DNA from: CALHRB01 sp964473465
GTDB taxonomy: Bacteria > Bacteroidota > Ignavibacteria > Kapaibacteriales > UBA2268
Reading direction: 5' to 3'
DNA: 64,000 bases
Assembly: GCA_964473465.1 (NCBI GenBank)
Contig: CAYYPE010000014.1
Coordinates: 1 to 64,000, forward strand
The position numbers were made by a program, and so were the translations under genes. The notes beneath the pieces were generated by a model. That model had not been told where the DNA came from, did no database searches, and saw nothing but the letters and a program-made list of their open reading frames with translations. Shown here piece by piece: positions 54,646 through 63,213 of this stretch. Position 1 is the stretch's first letter. Each line of letters opens with the position of its first letter.

Positions 54646-56352
54646 TTGGAAAAATCAAAATTCAGACATACATCCATAGCTGTCATTACTTTCTTTTCTT
54701 TTTTTATTTTTTTTCATTTGCAGAAAGCAGAAATTCATCCATGGGACGAAGGTTTATATGCTTTAAGGGCTTTGAGCATTCTTGAGAATGGGAATTTGAT
54801 TGATCAGACTTCAAGCAGTCCCGGAGGGCTCTATTCTTCAACTTATCCACCTCTTTCCGTGTGGGCAATGGCATTATCAATGAAAATATTTGGTCCGGGT
54901 GCCTTAGCCGTCAGGCTTTTTAGTTATATCTGCTCAATTACTTCATTGATAATAATTTATTTGATATCCATAAGAATCTTAAGTGAGGAAAAAGCTATCT
55001 TCACTGTCATTTTACTTTCAATTTCAATTGCCTGGAATGTTTATTCAAGGCAGGGTATGACTGAAGTTCCTGTCATATTCTTCAGCCTGCAGTCTTTATG
55101 GGCTTTAATTAAACTACACGAAACAAAAGAGCATAGAAAATGGATATTCGGCTTAATCTTTGGGTTATCATTTGCTTTAGCATTAATGACCAAAATAATT
55201 GTTTCATTTTTACCTCTGCTTTTTGCCGTAAGTTTTCTTATTTTTTCTTTCAGGAATCTTAAATATGTTTTGCTGGGTTTAATACTTGGACTGATACTGG
55301 CTTTCCCATGGCATTATTATATGTTTAGTGTATATGGCAATGAATTTTTAAATGCTTTTTTGATCCCCCATCTATATTCAGCTGTAGAAAATAATGCCCC
55401 ACAACTTGGTTTCTTTTATTATTTGAATCAACTGATTATAACCAATCCTTTTACTGTGTTGTCTTTTGTTTCATTATATTTTCTAATATTGGGAAAATTT
55501 AATAAAATAAAGGAGCAAGATGAAAATTTTATAGTTTATATTTTAATGATCTGGTTTTTCTTAACATTTATTTTCTTCTCTCTGGCAGTTACAAAACTAC
55601 CGCATTATAGCGTTTATTTTTTGGTTCCAGCTGTTATTTTATCAGTGAAAGTATTTGAGAATATTGAAACAGAACGATCCAACACAAAAAATTTGTGGTT
55701 TATTTTCACTATTCTAATCATATCAACTTTATGGTCAATTGGGGAAGATTTAAGAGAAGGATTTAAATTATTGCTGAATAATTACAAGATAAGCCTGCCA
55801 GTGATAATTTTTACTGTTATAACATTGACAATGTTATTTGCTGGATTTTTTTTAAAAAAATCATTTTTTGATAAAATAAAGTTAATTTACTACATAAGAT
55901 TAAGCTATATAATTCTAATCATCCTTGTTGCAAGAATTGTGATATACACCTCATTTTCTCCTCTTGAGAGAGAAGCTGGAGCCAAAAAAACTGTTGAATT
56001 CATTGACCATCTAAGGCAGGATAAGATTATATACCTCTTTCATTTTTACAATACCTCAGACACACTCAATCCTCAATTGGAATGGTATTTCAAAATTAAA
56101 GATTCTGGGCAGAAGTTAAAACCTGAATTAATAAAAATCTCTTTAGCCAGCAATCAGCTTGATATTCGCTCACTAAGAAAGGTTGACAATTATCCTAATC
56201 AGTTTGTTATATATTACATTCCGTTCAAGACTGATTTAACAAATATGATTCTTGAAGATATTGTTCAGACAAGAAAAATTATACTACAGACAAGAAAATA
56301 TATAGTATTCGGTAGGAAAAAAACAGACAGACCGGCAGGATATTGGATTTAA
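54646..56352 (+). CDS. GT39/ArnT-like membrane glycosyltransferase
   Basis: The 568-residue integral membrane protein has about 12 helices in the N-terminal 400 residues. The first extracytoplasmic loop carries HPWDEGLYALRA with the catalytic Asp-Glu of PMT/ArnT enzymes, and the TYPPLSVWAMAL segment also matches. It would transfer a sugar from a polyprenyl-phosphate donor to lipid or protein in the periplasm. The start is TTG 54646, one base after the upstream stop. The acceptor is unknown. Confidence 0.87.
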   Translation: MEKSKFRHTSIAVITFFSFFIFFHLQKAEIHPWDEGLYALRALSILENGNLIDQTSSSPGGLYSSTYPPLSVWAMALSMKIFGPGALAVRLFSYICSITSLIIIYLISIRILSEEKAIFTVILLSISIAWNVYSRQGMTEVPVIFFSLQSLWALIKLHETKEHRKWIFGLIFGLSFALALMTKIIVSFLPLLFAVSFLIFSFRNLKYVLLGLILGLILAFPWHYYMFSVYGNEFLNAFLIPHLYSAVENNAPQLGFFYYLNQLIITNPFTVLSFVSLYFLILGKFNKIKEQDENFIVYILMIWFFLTFIFFSLAVTKLPHYSVYFLVPAVILSVKVFENIETERSNTKNLWFIFTILIISTLWSIGEDLREGFKLLLNNYKISLPVIIFTVITLTMLFAGFFLKKSFFDKIKLIYYIRLSYIILIILVARIVIYTSFSPLEREAGAKKTVEFIDHLRQDKIIYLFHFYNTSDTLNPQLEWYFKIKDSGQKLKPELIKISLASNQLDIRSLRKVDNYPNQFVIYYIPFKTDLTNMILEDIVQTRKIILQTRKYIVFGRKKTDRPAGYWI

Positions 56353-56357
56353 TTTTT

Positions 56358-57254
56358 TCACTTAATCTCAATACGCTTCAAGAGTGAGTCTATAGAGTTG
56401 ATAAATTCTATATTTATTTCTGATAAACGAGCAATGAAGTCATGTTTCAGATTTCCACCTACCAAGATAACTATATCTGGAAGATAAGACCTTAGTTTTT
56501 TGAGATTATTTATAATCATTGGTTCATTTTCAGGATAAATTATGCTAAGTATTATATATTTTGCATTTGCCTGATTTGCAACCGAGGCTATATCTTCGCT
56601 TGGAACGTTAGCCCCAAGATAAATTGAATTTAAGCCTATAGTTGTTGCTAATACGGATATTGCAACTGCTGCAAGCTCATGATGTTGTCCAGAAGGAGTG
56701 CAGACAATAATTGTTGGGGCAAATTCTGAAACATTTTCACTTTCTTTCATATCCAGAAGAAAGTTCTTAAAAATTACTGTTGCAAAATGTTCATGAGAGA
56801 TTCTAAGTCTTCCTGAACGCCACATTTCACCGATAATTTGAAACATTGGTAAAATTATTTTTGTGATAATCATTTGTTTGGGTAGTTTAAGTCTTAAATC
56901 CTCGAGATAATTTCTGATTTTCTTTTCATCAAAATCTTTTGTTAATTTGATAAATTTTAAGATTATTTCATTATAATCATTTTTTTCCAACTCAGTTTTT
57001 TGATTTTCCTTAGATGGTTTATTATATATAGCTTTTAATTCTTCAATTGAAAGATTTGCGATGCTGCCTATTTTGAATCCATTATGTGTCAATTCGTTAA
57101 GCAATTTGAGCTTTTCAATATCTTCATCGGTATATAATCTGCGATTGGAATCAGTGCGTAAAGGTAAAAGAGCCTTGTAGCGAAGCTCCCAAGCTCTGAT
57201 TACATTTTTTGTTAGCCCTGACATTTGGGCAGCCATATCTATTGTAAAATTCAT
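56358..57254 (-). CDS. MerR-family regulator with cobalamin-binding domain (CarH/LitR-like)
   Basis: The 298-residue protein has a MerR winged helix-turn-helix (1-70, RAWELRYKALLPLRTDSNRR). The B12-binding region follows, with a four-helix part containing Wx9EH (Trp145, Glu155, His156), the motif of light-sensing CarH-type regulators. A Rossmann B12 fold has the lower-ligand His192 in SGQHHELA, where the usual E/D-x-H-x-x-G reads Q-x-H-x-x-A. CarH binds adenosylcobalamin and leaves DNA in light. The divergent neighbour and the repeats between them suggest the target. Confidence 0.88.
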   Translation of the reverse strand: MNFTIDMAAQMSGLTKNVIRAWELRYKALLPLRTDSNRRLYTDEDIEKLKLLNELTHNGFKIGSIANLSIEELKAIYNKPSKENQKTELEKNDYNEIILKFIKLTKDFDEKKIRNYLEDLRLKLPKQMIITKIILPMFQIIGEMWRSGRLRISHEHFATVIFKNFLLDMKESENVSEFAPTIIVCTPSGQHHELAAVAISVLATTIGLNSIYLGANVPSEDIASVANQANAKYIILSIIYPENEPMIINNLKKLRSYLPDIVILVGGNLKHDFIARLSEINIEFINSIDSLLKRIEIK

Positions 57255-57300
57255 AAATGCAAACTAAAAAAATATAAGGCGAAAAAAAAATTTTAATATT

Positions 57301-57483
57301 TATACAAAATCTATACAATAATCGAAAATATTATACGATTATTGCATTGTATTAAATGTTCAATTTCATAATGAAAGGAAATAAAAATGCTCAAATACAC
57401 ATTAAACAAAACACTTGAAATATTAAATAAAATTTATTTTAATATTCTACAAAAATTATACAATATGCAAAAAATTTATACGT
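57301..57483. promoter_or_regulatory. Array of TATACRA boxes between the B12-regulator and DUF4397 genes
   Basis: TATACAA occurs at 57301, 57312 and 57457, with TATACGA at 57332, TATACGT at 57477 and the inverse TTGTATT at 57347. Intervals of 11, 20 and 20 bases keep the direct copies on nearly one helix face. They lie between divergent genes, so they are likely operators of the MerR protein. The whole gap (57255-57526) has no other clear feature except a doubtful 37-codon frame (57387-57500). Confidence 0.6.
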
Positions 57484-57526
57484 TGAATTACAATAATTAA
57501 TTTTAATAACATTTTGGAGTAAACAA

Positions 57527-58567
57527 ATGAACAAGATAAATTTCATTTTCGTTGCAATTTTATTGCAGCTTATCACTATCGGGTCGGTATTTTCTCAAAC
57601 TGCACGGGTGCAGGTAATACACAATTCAGCAGACATTGCAGCAGCTGAAGTTGATGTATGGTTAAATAATATTTTGTTGCTTGATAATTTTAAATTCCGA
57701 AAGGCAACACCATTTGTAGATGCACCGGCAGGCGTTCCAATTACAATATCAATACAAGGTCCGAACAGCAAGGACACAGTCGGAGCATTAGCAAAATTTA
57801 CCTATACACTCGAAGCAGGTAAAAAATACATCATAATTGCAAACGGAATAGTAATTCCAACCGGTTACAATCCAGTCAAACCATTTAATTTATATGTTTA
57901 TGACATGGGAAGAGAGGGGTCCAGCAATCCAAATAATGTTGATGTTCTTGCTTTTCACGGCTCAACAGATGCACCAACAGTAGATGTAGTTGAATCATTG
58001 GTTGGTGCTGGAACAATTATCGATAATTTTGAGTATGGCAAATTTGCAGGATATCTGGAATTGCCAGAAGAAAATTTCAAACTTGACATCAAAGATGAAA
58101 CTGGAACAACAACAGTTATTAGCTACAATGCACCTTTAAAAGACTTAAAATTGAAGGGGCAGTCCTTAGTTTTAATAGCATCGGGGTTTTTAAATCCTTC
58201 TACAAATAACAATGGCGAAGGTTTTGGTCTGTTTGCTATATTAAATGATGGAACCGTCGCAGCATTACCTGTCAGCACAATGTCAAATGTAATTGAAAAT
58301 AGCTTCATAAATAAATTGTTCACAAACTATCCAAATCCCTTTAGCGATGAGACTGTTATTTCTTTTAACGTAGAAAGAGCTGGAAGGGTAACAGTGAATA
58401 TTTATGATTACAGAGGGATAATTGTTAAAACTTTGATTGATGAAGTTTTGTCTTATGGTGAGCATAAAATTAAATTTTCGTCAAACAATTTGCCAAGCGG
58501 TGTATATACATACAAAATCATCAAGGACTACAATGTTCTTTCCGGAACAATGAGTATTGTGAAATAA
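57527..58567 (+). CDS. T9SS-secreted DUF4397-domain protein
   Basis: The 346-residue protein has a GGAG ribosome-binding site and a signal peptide (KINFIFVAILLQLITIGSVFS). Two DUF4397-like halves follow: ARVQVIHNSADIAAAEVDVWLN with AKFTYTLEAGKKYIIIANG, then VDVLAFHGSTDAPTVDVVE. A type A T9SS sorting domain (NYPNPFSDETVISFNV to GTMSIVK) ends it. DUF4397 proteins are extracellular and of unknown role. It is divergent from the B12/light-type regulator, so expression may answer to light or cobalamin. It ends in a terminator. Confidence 0.88.
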   Translation: MNKINFIFVAILLQLITIGSVFSQTARVQVIHNSADIAAAEVDVWLNNILLLDNFKFRKATPFVDAPAGVPITISIQGPNSKDTVGALAKFTYTLEAGKKYIIIANGIVIPTGYNPVKPFNLYVYDMGREGSSNPNNVDVLAFHGSTDAPTVDVVESLVGAGTIIDNFEYGKFAGYLELPEENFKLDIKDETGTTTVISYNAPLKDLKLKGQSLVLIASGFLNPSTNNNGEGFGLFAILNDGTVAALPVSTMSNVIENSFINKLFTNYPNPFSDETVISFNVERAGRVTVNIYDYRGIIVKTLIDEVLSYGEHKIKFSSNNLPSGVYTYKIIKDYNVLSGTMSIVK

Positions 58568-58590
58568 CACTGGTATTGTTATAGACATTA

Positions 58591-58625
58591 AAAGGAGCTT
58601 CTTAATAAAAGAAGCTCCTTTTTTT
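58591..58625 (+). terminator. Rho-independent terminator of the DUF4397 gene
   Basis: AAAGGAGCTTC pairs perfectly with GAAGCTCCTTT over a short A/T loop, then T residues. Confidence 0.92.
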
Positions 58626-58715
58626 ATATGATACAATTTTGTCTAAGAATACTCTTTTACTATATTTGTAAGATTTGTAATTATGTAGAATGAAATAATT
58701 TGATTTTTAAAGATT

Positions 58716-59540
58716 GTGATAAAGAAGTTAATTAATATAATATTTTTTGAACTAATCCTTTTCTGTTTGTTACCAGCACACTTAAAATCTGAGAATATAA
58801 TTTTTCTAAGAGATACAACGATTCAGAGAGGGATAAACGTAATAATACCCATTTACGGGACTATTGATTTTTCACCACTTGATAATATAATCCTTGAATT
58901 TCAATATGATGCCAGAATAATAAATATCAGCTCAGTGGAAGGAGACCCGAATTTTATAATTATTTCCAAAAAACCCAATTTCCAGAATCAACTGAGAGAC
59001 TTGAATAATGCACTACTCATCGTTAGCTCCAACGAAGCACAACCGAAAAAGGATGGAATATTGTGTTATCTCGAACTCGAAGGTTTGGTTTTTTCGGATT
59101 CTATAGTTGATATTACACTTAACAGAATTGTCATCAATGGTATTGAAAGAAATGAATTGACTGGAAAAATTGGTAGAATTATCGTTCGGGGGCAGTCATT
59201 TTTACCAAATTTTCCTGATAATCTTGGATTGAATTACCCGAATCCTTTTGCCAGTCAGACAAGGTTTGAGTTCAATCTTGAAAATACAACCCAGATCTCA
59301 TTTTTTATGTATAATTCAAGTGGACAGGAAATCTATTCTTCCATAAATACACCCGAAATATTTGAAGTTTATAGTTATGATGGAAATTTAATTAATGAAC
59401 CATTCACTAAGTCATTAACACGTGGAAAGTATTATGTTTTATTTAGTCCTCCTACTTATGACTTTGCTTCAGGAATGTATTTTTTTGGAATGAAGACAGA
59501 CAAAGGATTTTATAACAGAAGTTTTTTAGTAATAAAATAG
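58716..59540 (+). CDS. T9SS-secreted protein with cohesin-like domain
   Basis: The 274-residue protein starts with GTG and has a signal peptide (KKLINIIFFELILFCLLPAHLKS). The next 150 residues are beta-rich with IPIYGTIDFSPLDNIILEFQYDARIINI and LCYLELEGLVFSDS, resembling a cohesin/dockerin-binding jelly-roll. A type A T9SS sorting domain follows (NYPNPFASQTRFEF to NRSFLVIK). It is 15 bp before the large adhesin-like gene and probably in its operon. Confidence 0.8.
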   Translation: MIKKLINIIFFELILFCLLPAHLKSENIIFLRDTTIQRGINVIIPIYGTIDFSPLDNIILEFQYDARIINISSVEGDPNFIIISKKPNFQNQLRDLNNALLIVSSNEAQPKKDGILCYLELEGLVFSDSIVDITLNRIVINGIERNELTGKIGRIIVRGQSFLPNFPDNLGLNYPNPFASQTRFEFNLENTTQISFFMYNSSGQEIYSSINTPEIFEVYSYDGNLINEPFTKSLTRGKYYVLFSPPTYDFASGMYFFGMKTDKGFYNRSFLVIK

Positions 59541-59555
59541 CAGTGAATTGTATAA

Positions 59556-62012
59556 ATGGATTTATTGAACAAGGCAGAGCAAAATAAAAAACGTAATTAT
59601 TCCTATTCATTTTTGGCAAAGATTGAATTATTTGTTTTCTTACTTTTTTTAAGTTCGGGCTTGACATACTCTCAACAATCAGAAAGCGGAGATACTACTG
59701 ATTATAAGCCAAAGAAGTATTTAAAAGTAAAAAATCCTGTTGGCACAGAGTTCTGGCTTTGTTTTATGAAGAATTACAAAGAGGACAAACGTCCGAGTCA
59801 GGTTCAGGATTTAATTTTAGAACTTTTCATCACCGGAGATGAAGATTCTAAAGTAAGAATAGAAATTGATGGAATTGGTTACCGACAGAATATCAATCTT
59901 CCTGCAGGGACAGTTCAAAACGTAAAAATACCTGCAGAAGCTCAGGTGAAAAGCGATCAGGTGCTCGAAAGGCTTGCTGTTCATATTACATCCGACAAAC
60001 CTGTCTCGGTTTACGGTCTTAACAGAAGATTCCAAACCACTGATACATATCTTGCTCTTCCCACAGAGGTTTTGGGGACTGATTACAGAGCTATATGCTA
60101 TACTGTTTCAGATGGGTTAATGCCGCAGATAGCTATTGTTGCTACGGATAATAATACAGAAGTTGAAATCACTCCAGCTGCCAATCTTGTTCTTCACAGA
60201 AAAGGTGTTCCTTTCAAAGTGCAATTGAAAAAGGGAGATGTTTATCAATTTGCTTCACTTTTTGAACCTAATAGTAATTGCGATTTGACCGGCACCCTCA
60301 TCATATCGAACAAAAAAATCGCAGTCTTCAGTGGTCATCAATGTGCTTACGTTACTCCAAATATTATTGCATGCAATCATCTGGTTGAACAAATGCCTCC
60401 ACTACCATCTTGGGGAAGACATTTTTATCTTGGAAGATTTGATACAAGGTCGAATTACACTTTTCGTGTTCTTGCTAATGAAAATCAAACAAGGGTTTTT
60501 CTTGATGCAAAATTGATTAGAACTTTGGGGGCAGGAGAGTTCTGGGACAGCACACTTAAAAGGGATATACAAATTACAGCTAACAAACCAATTCTGGTTG
60601 CACAATACTCGCAAGGCTTTAAAAACGGGGATTCAATTGGTGACCCGATGATGTTACTTGTTAGTCCGACTCAGCAGTTCCTTCAGCAATACAGGTTTGC
60701 AACACCTGTGAATGGAAGCTGGAAGCATAGAATTAATGTTGTCGTTCCGACTGCAGGCATCAAATCAATGAAGCTAAACGGGGAACCAATTGACCAGAAA
60801 TTGTTCAAACCGTTAGGACTTAGTCGTTATTCTATTGCCTACATACCCATACCCTATGGCAGTCATTATATCGAAGGGGATCTACCATTCGGTATGTATT
60901 CTTATGGTTTTGGTTTCGATAGAGATGCTTTCGATGCCTATGGGACAATGGCAGGGCAGTCGTTTCAGGATTATGAGCCTGCCAATGATACATTACCACC
61001 AATGGCAGAGGAATTTGAATCCGTTAATCTGATGAAAGTTATTTTTAGAGATGATAGGGTTGATGATTCCGGTATAAAAAATATTAATATCATCGAAAAC
61101 AATGGATTAAAAATTCAAATTCCGAAAATTGAAGAAGGAAGCCCGCAGGTCGAAATATCGGTCAAACCAGAGCAGACAGGAGTTGTCTCAAGAGCTTTCG
61201 TCGAAGCAGTTGATCTGGCAGGCAACATCGCAGATTTTACAATATGCTACACCCTTGATAATCGCACTCAGGTTTATAATTTTTATTTGATAAAAGGAAA
61301 AACAGAAAGTTGTTTTCCTGACCCGGGTTACCAAATTGGAGCTTTTGTCAAAATTTCCGGCTTTTTTCATTCCGCTGATTTCTCAAGTTCAGGAGATATT
61401 TCAGCTCAGGGAAAATTCGGTGAGTCGTTTGGCACAGGCGGTCTATTTGGGTTTTATTTCGGCAGAAAATTTACTAATGAGTTTGCAGGCTCCGCAAGAC
61501 TATCAATAGAAAAATACGGAGGAACGCTCGACGCACCTGATTCATTAATAAAAAGGGTAAGAATGCCAAACGGAGATTTAAAGCCATTCCAGGAAAGCCG
61601 ATTACTCAGGCTGACAGGTGTATTTATTCATTTTGGTCTTAGCGGTGAATATTTTTTCAATCAATATAGCTATGCTTTTGCGGGTTTAAATTTTGCAATC
61701 AATCTTTCCAAATCAATTGAATTGCAAAGACAGATTTTGATTCCAGATAATTTCACATACACAGATGGATCCAGAACCCATATTGACCCCGAAGATGCAC
61801 AATCTTTAAGCAGTCTAAGTTTTCTAAGACTGGGGGTTTCAGCCGGTTTAGGGCTGACATATCCAATAAATCACTTATTTTCTGCTTATGTTGAATCTCA
61901 GTTTACCCATCATTTAGGAAATTTAATAAATGACGGCAATTGGAGCTTGAACCAGATTTCTTTGCAAGCAGGGATAAGATACAGGTTTTTTCCTGAATTT
62001 TTTAATTTTTAA
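59556..62012 (+). CDS. IgGFc-binding-like surface protein with a C-terminal outer-membrane barrel
   Basis: The 818-residue protein has a long N-region then a signal helix (about 23-42, KIELFVFLLFLSSGL). The IgGFc-binding-like domain (about 65-460) has GTEFWLCFMKNYKED, SVYGLNRRFQTTDTYLALP, the NHLVEQMPPLPSWGRHFYLG block and the SQGF..GDSIGDPMMLL segment. A beta segment follows, then a barrel-like region (about 590-818) ending YRFFPEFFNF with terminal aromatic. It is likely a surface passenger anchored by its own barrel. It lies between the cohesin-like gene and ccmB. Confidence 0.75.
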   Translation: MDLLNKAEQNKKRNYSYSFLAKIELFVFLLFLSSGLTYSQQSESGDTTDYKPKKYLKVKNPVGTEFWLCFMKNYKEDKRPSQVQDLILELFITGDEDSKVRIEIDGIGYRQNINLPAGTVQNVKIPAEAQVKSDQVLERLAVHITSDKPVSVYGLNRRFQTTDTYLALPTEVLGTDYRAICYTVSDGLMPQIAIVATDNNTEVEITPAANLVLHRKGVPFKVQLKKGDVYQFASLFEPNSNCDLTGTLIISNKKIAVFSGHQCAYVTPNIIACNHLVEQMPPLPSWGRHFYLGRFDTRSNYTFRVLANENQTRVFLDAKLIRTLGAGEFWDSTLKRDIQITANKPILVAQYSQGFKNGDSIGDPMMLLVSPTQQFLQQYRFATPVNGSWKHRINVVVPTAGIKSMKLNGEPIDQKLFKPLGLSRYSIAYIPIPYGSHYIEGDLPFGMYSYGFGFDRDAFDAYGTMAGQSFQDYEPANDTLPPMAEEFESVNLMKVIFRDDRVDDSGIKNINIIENNGLKIQIPKIEEGSPQVEISVKPEQTGVVSRAFVEAVDLAGNIADFTICYTLDNRTQVYNFYLIKGKTESCFPDPGYQIGAFVKISGFFHSADFSSSGDISAQGKFGESFGTGGLFGFYFGRKFTNEFAGSARLSIEKYGGTLDAPDSLIKRVRMPNGDLKPFQESRLLRLTGVFIHFGLSGEYFFNQYSYAFAGLNFAINLSKSIELQRQILIPDNFTYTDGSRTHIDPEDAQSLSSLSFLRLGVSAGLGLTYPINHLFSAYVESQFTHHLGNLINDGNWSLNQISLQAGIRYRFFPEFFNF

Positions 62013-62020
62013 AAATAAAT

Positions 62021-62692
62021 ATGAAGCCTCTGATCAGAGTATTCAGTGTTTTTCAAAAGGAATTAAAAAGCGAATTACGAAACCGATATTCCATTTCAGC
62101 AGTAGTTTTATTCATAATAACAACTATCACAATAATACTTTTTGCATCTGCCGGCGAGGATATAACACCGGGAATGGCGTCAGGACTTATATGGATAATT
62201 ATGTTTTTCTCAGCTATGACGGGTTTGGGTAGAAGCTTTGTGAGCGAGGAAGAAAGAGGAACAAGCCTTTATTTGAAACTATCAACAACTGCTGGAGCAA
62301 TATTTTTCGGGAAACTTCTTTTCAATATAGTTCTTTCGATCTCATTGAACACTATTGCGGTTATATTGTTTTTTCTTTTTATTAACTCAGTAATTCTGAG
62401 AGTTGCCGAAACTTTTGTAATAACCCATTTACTCGGAAGCATTGGTATAGCTGGTGCGTCAACAATCATCTCTGCAATAATTGCACGGGCAAATACCAAA
62501 GGTGCATTATTTCCTGTTCTTTCCTTTCCAATTATACTTCCACTTTTGATGTTCGGGATCGAAACAACAAGATTTGCCCTCGATGGAACGCCATTCGATT
62601 CAGCAGTCAATAACTTTGGAATGATGTTTTCTTATTGTGGTATTATAATAACATTGTCATATTTTCTTTTTGATTTTGTTTGGAAAGAATAA
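62021..62692 (+). CDS. ccmB: Haem exporter subunit CcmB
   Basis: The 223-residue membrane protein has six helices and the CcmB pattern: FQKELKSELRNRYSISAVVLF, TPGMASGLIWIIMFFSAMTGLGRSFVSEEERGTS in pieces, and the SFPIILPLLMFGI segment. It is the permease of the CcmAB system for cytochrome c maturation (system I). CcmA, CcmC and others are not in view. It is 8 bp after the adhesin gene, so probably co-transcribed with an unrelated partner. Confidence 0.93.
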   Translation: MKPLIRVFSVFQKELKSELRNRYSISAVVLFIITTITIILFASAGEDITPGMASGLIWIIMFFSAMTGLGRSFVSEEERGTSLYLKLSTTAGAIFFGKLLFNIVLSISLNTIAVILFFLFINSVILRVAETFVITHLLGSIGIAGASTIISAIIARANTKGALFPVLSFPIILPLLMFGIETTRFALDGTPFDSAVNNFGMMFSYCGIIITLSYFLFDFVWKE

Positions 62693-62736
62693 CTAAGCAA
62701 AAGATATATAAAATTTCATCTTACCGATAAATTACT

Positions 62737-62766
62737 TTGATAAAATCAAAAATAGTCTTAAATTTG
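62737..62766 (+). promoter_or_regulatory. Bacteroidota-type promoter of the tRNA-Val/tRNA-Leu pair
   Basis: TTG, exactly 19 bases, then TAAATTTG, ending 13 bp before tRNA-Val. Confidence 0.8.
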
Positions 62767-62779
62767 TAGTTCTTTAAAA

Positions 62780-62854
62780 GGGCGAATAGCTCAGGTGGTA
62801 TAGAGCGCCTGCCTTACAAGCAGGAGGTCGGGAGTTCAAATCTCTCTTCGCCCA
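62780..62854 (+). tRNA. tRNA-Val (TAC)
   Basis: Complete 75-base cloverleaf: acceptor GGGCGAA/TTCGCCC, D arm GCTC/GAGC, anticodon loop CTTACAA (TAC) on CCTGC/GCAGG, and T arm GGGAG/CTCTC (one G-U) with loop TTCAAAT. CCA is not encoded. Confidence 0.97.
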
Positions 62855-62862
62855 CAAAAAAA

Positions 62863-62947
62863 GCAGAAGTGGCGGAACTGGCAGACGCGCTGGACTCAAA
62901 ATCCAGTGGGCTCATCACCCGTGCGGGTTCGACTCCCGCCTTCTGCA
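62863..62947 (+). tRNA. tRNA-Leu (CAA)
   Basis: Complete 85-base class II tRNA: acceptor GCAGAAG/CTTCTGC, anticodon loop CTCAAAA (CAA) on CTGGA/TCCAG, a long variable arm, and T loop TTCGACT. It lies 8 bp behind tRNA-Val and shares its promoter. Confidence 0.96.
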
Positions 62948-63038
62948 CATTCTTTCCTTTCTTTCCTACTTTTGTCTTACCTTCCTTAATTAAATTACGA
63001 TTTATTTTTTTGAGTTTAGCAATGTTACCGAAATATTA

Positions 63039-63056
63039 TCGCTACGCGATTGAATA
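63039..63056. repeat. Third copy of the short ATCGC-NNN-GCGAT hairpin repeat
   Basis: ATCGC-TAC-GCGAT followed by TGAATA, related to the two copies at 36046-36110. It lies in a 266-bp AT-rich gap between tRNA-Leu and the sensor gene. Confidence 0.5.
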
Positions 63057-63213
63057 CAATTTGTAACTTTTTTTTCTAATACTTTAGAAACTGGATTCAC
63101 TTGTGAATAATCTATTTAATCAATCATAAAAAATATTTAATTATTGCTAATGTTTTTTTTATTCATTCCGATTTATAATAAAAATATTGTACAAATAATG
63201 TCTTAAAAGAACT

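Noticed and set aside
62269..62610. 113-codon antisense frame over ccmB
   Set aside because: ccmB is a clear match in family and length; the antisense frame has no support.
62869..63066. A 65-codon frame on the plus strand over tRNA-Leu
   Set aside because: It is made mostly of the tRNA sequence itself and AT-rich flank, with no ribosome-binding site.
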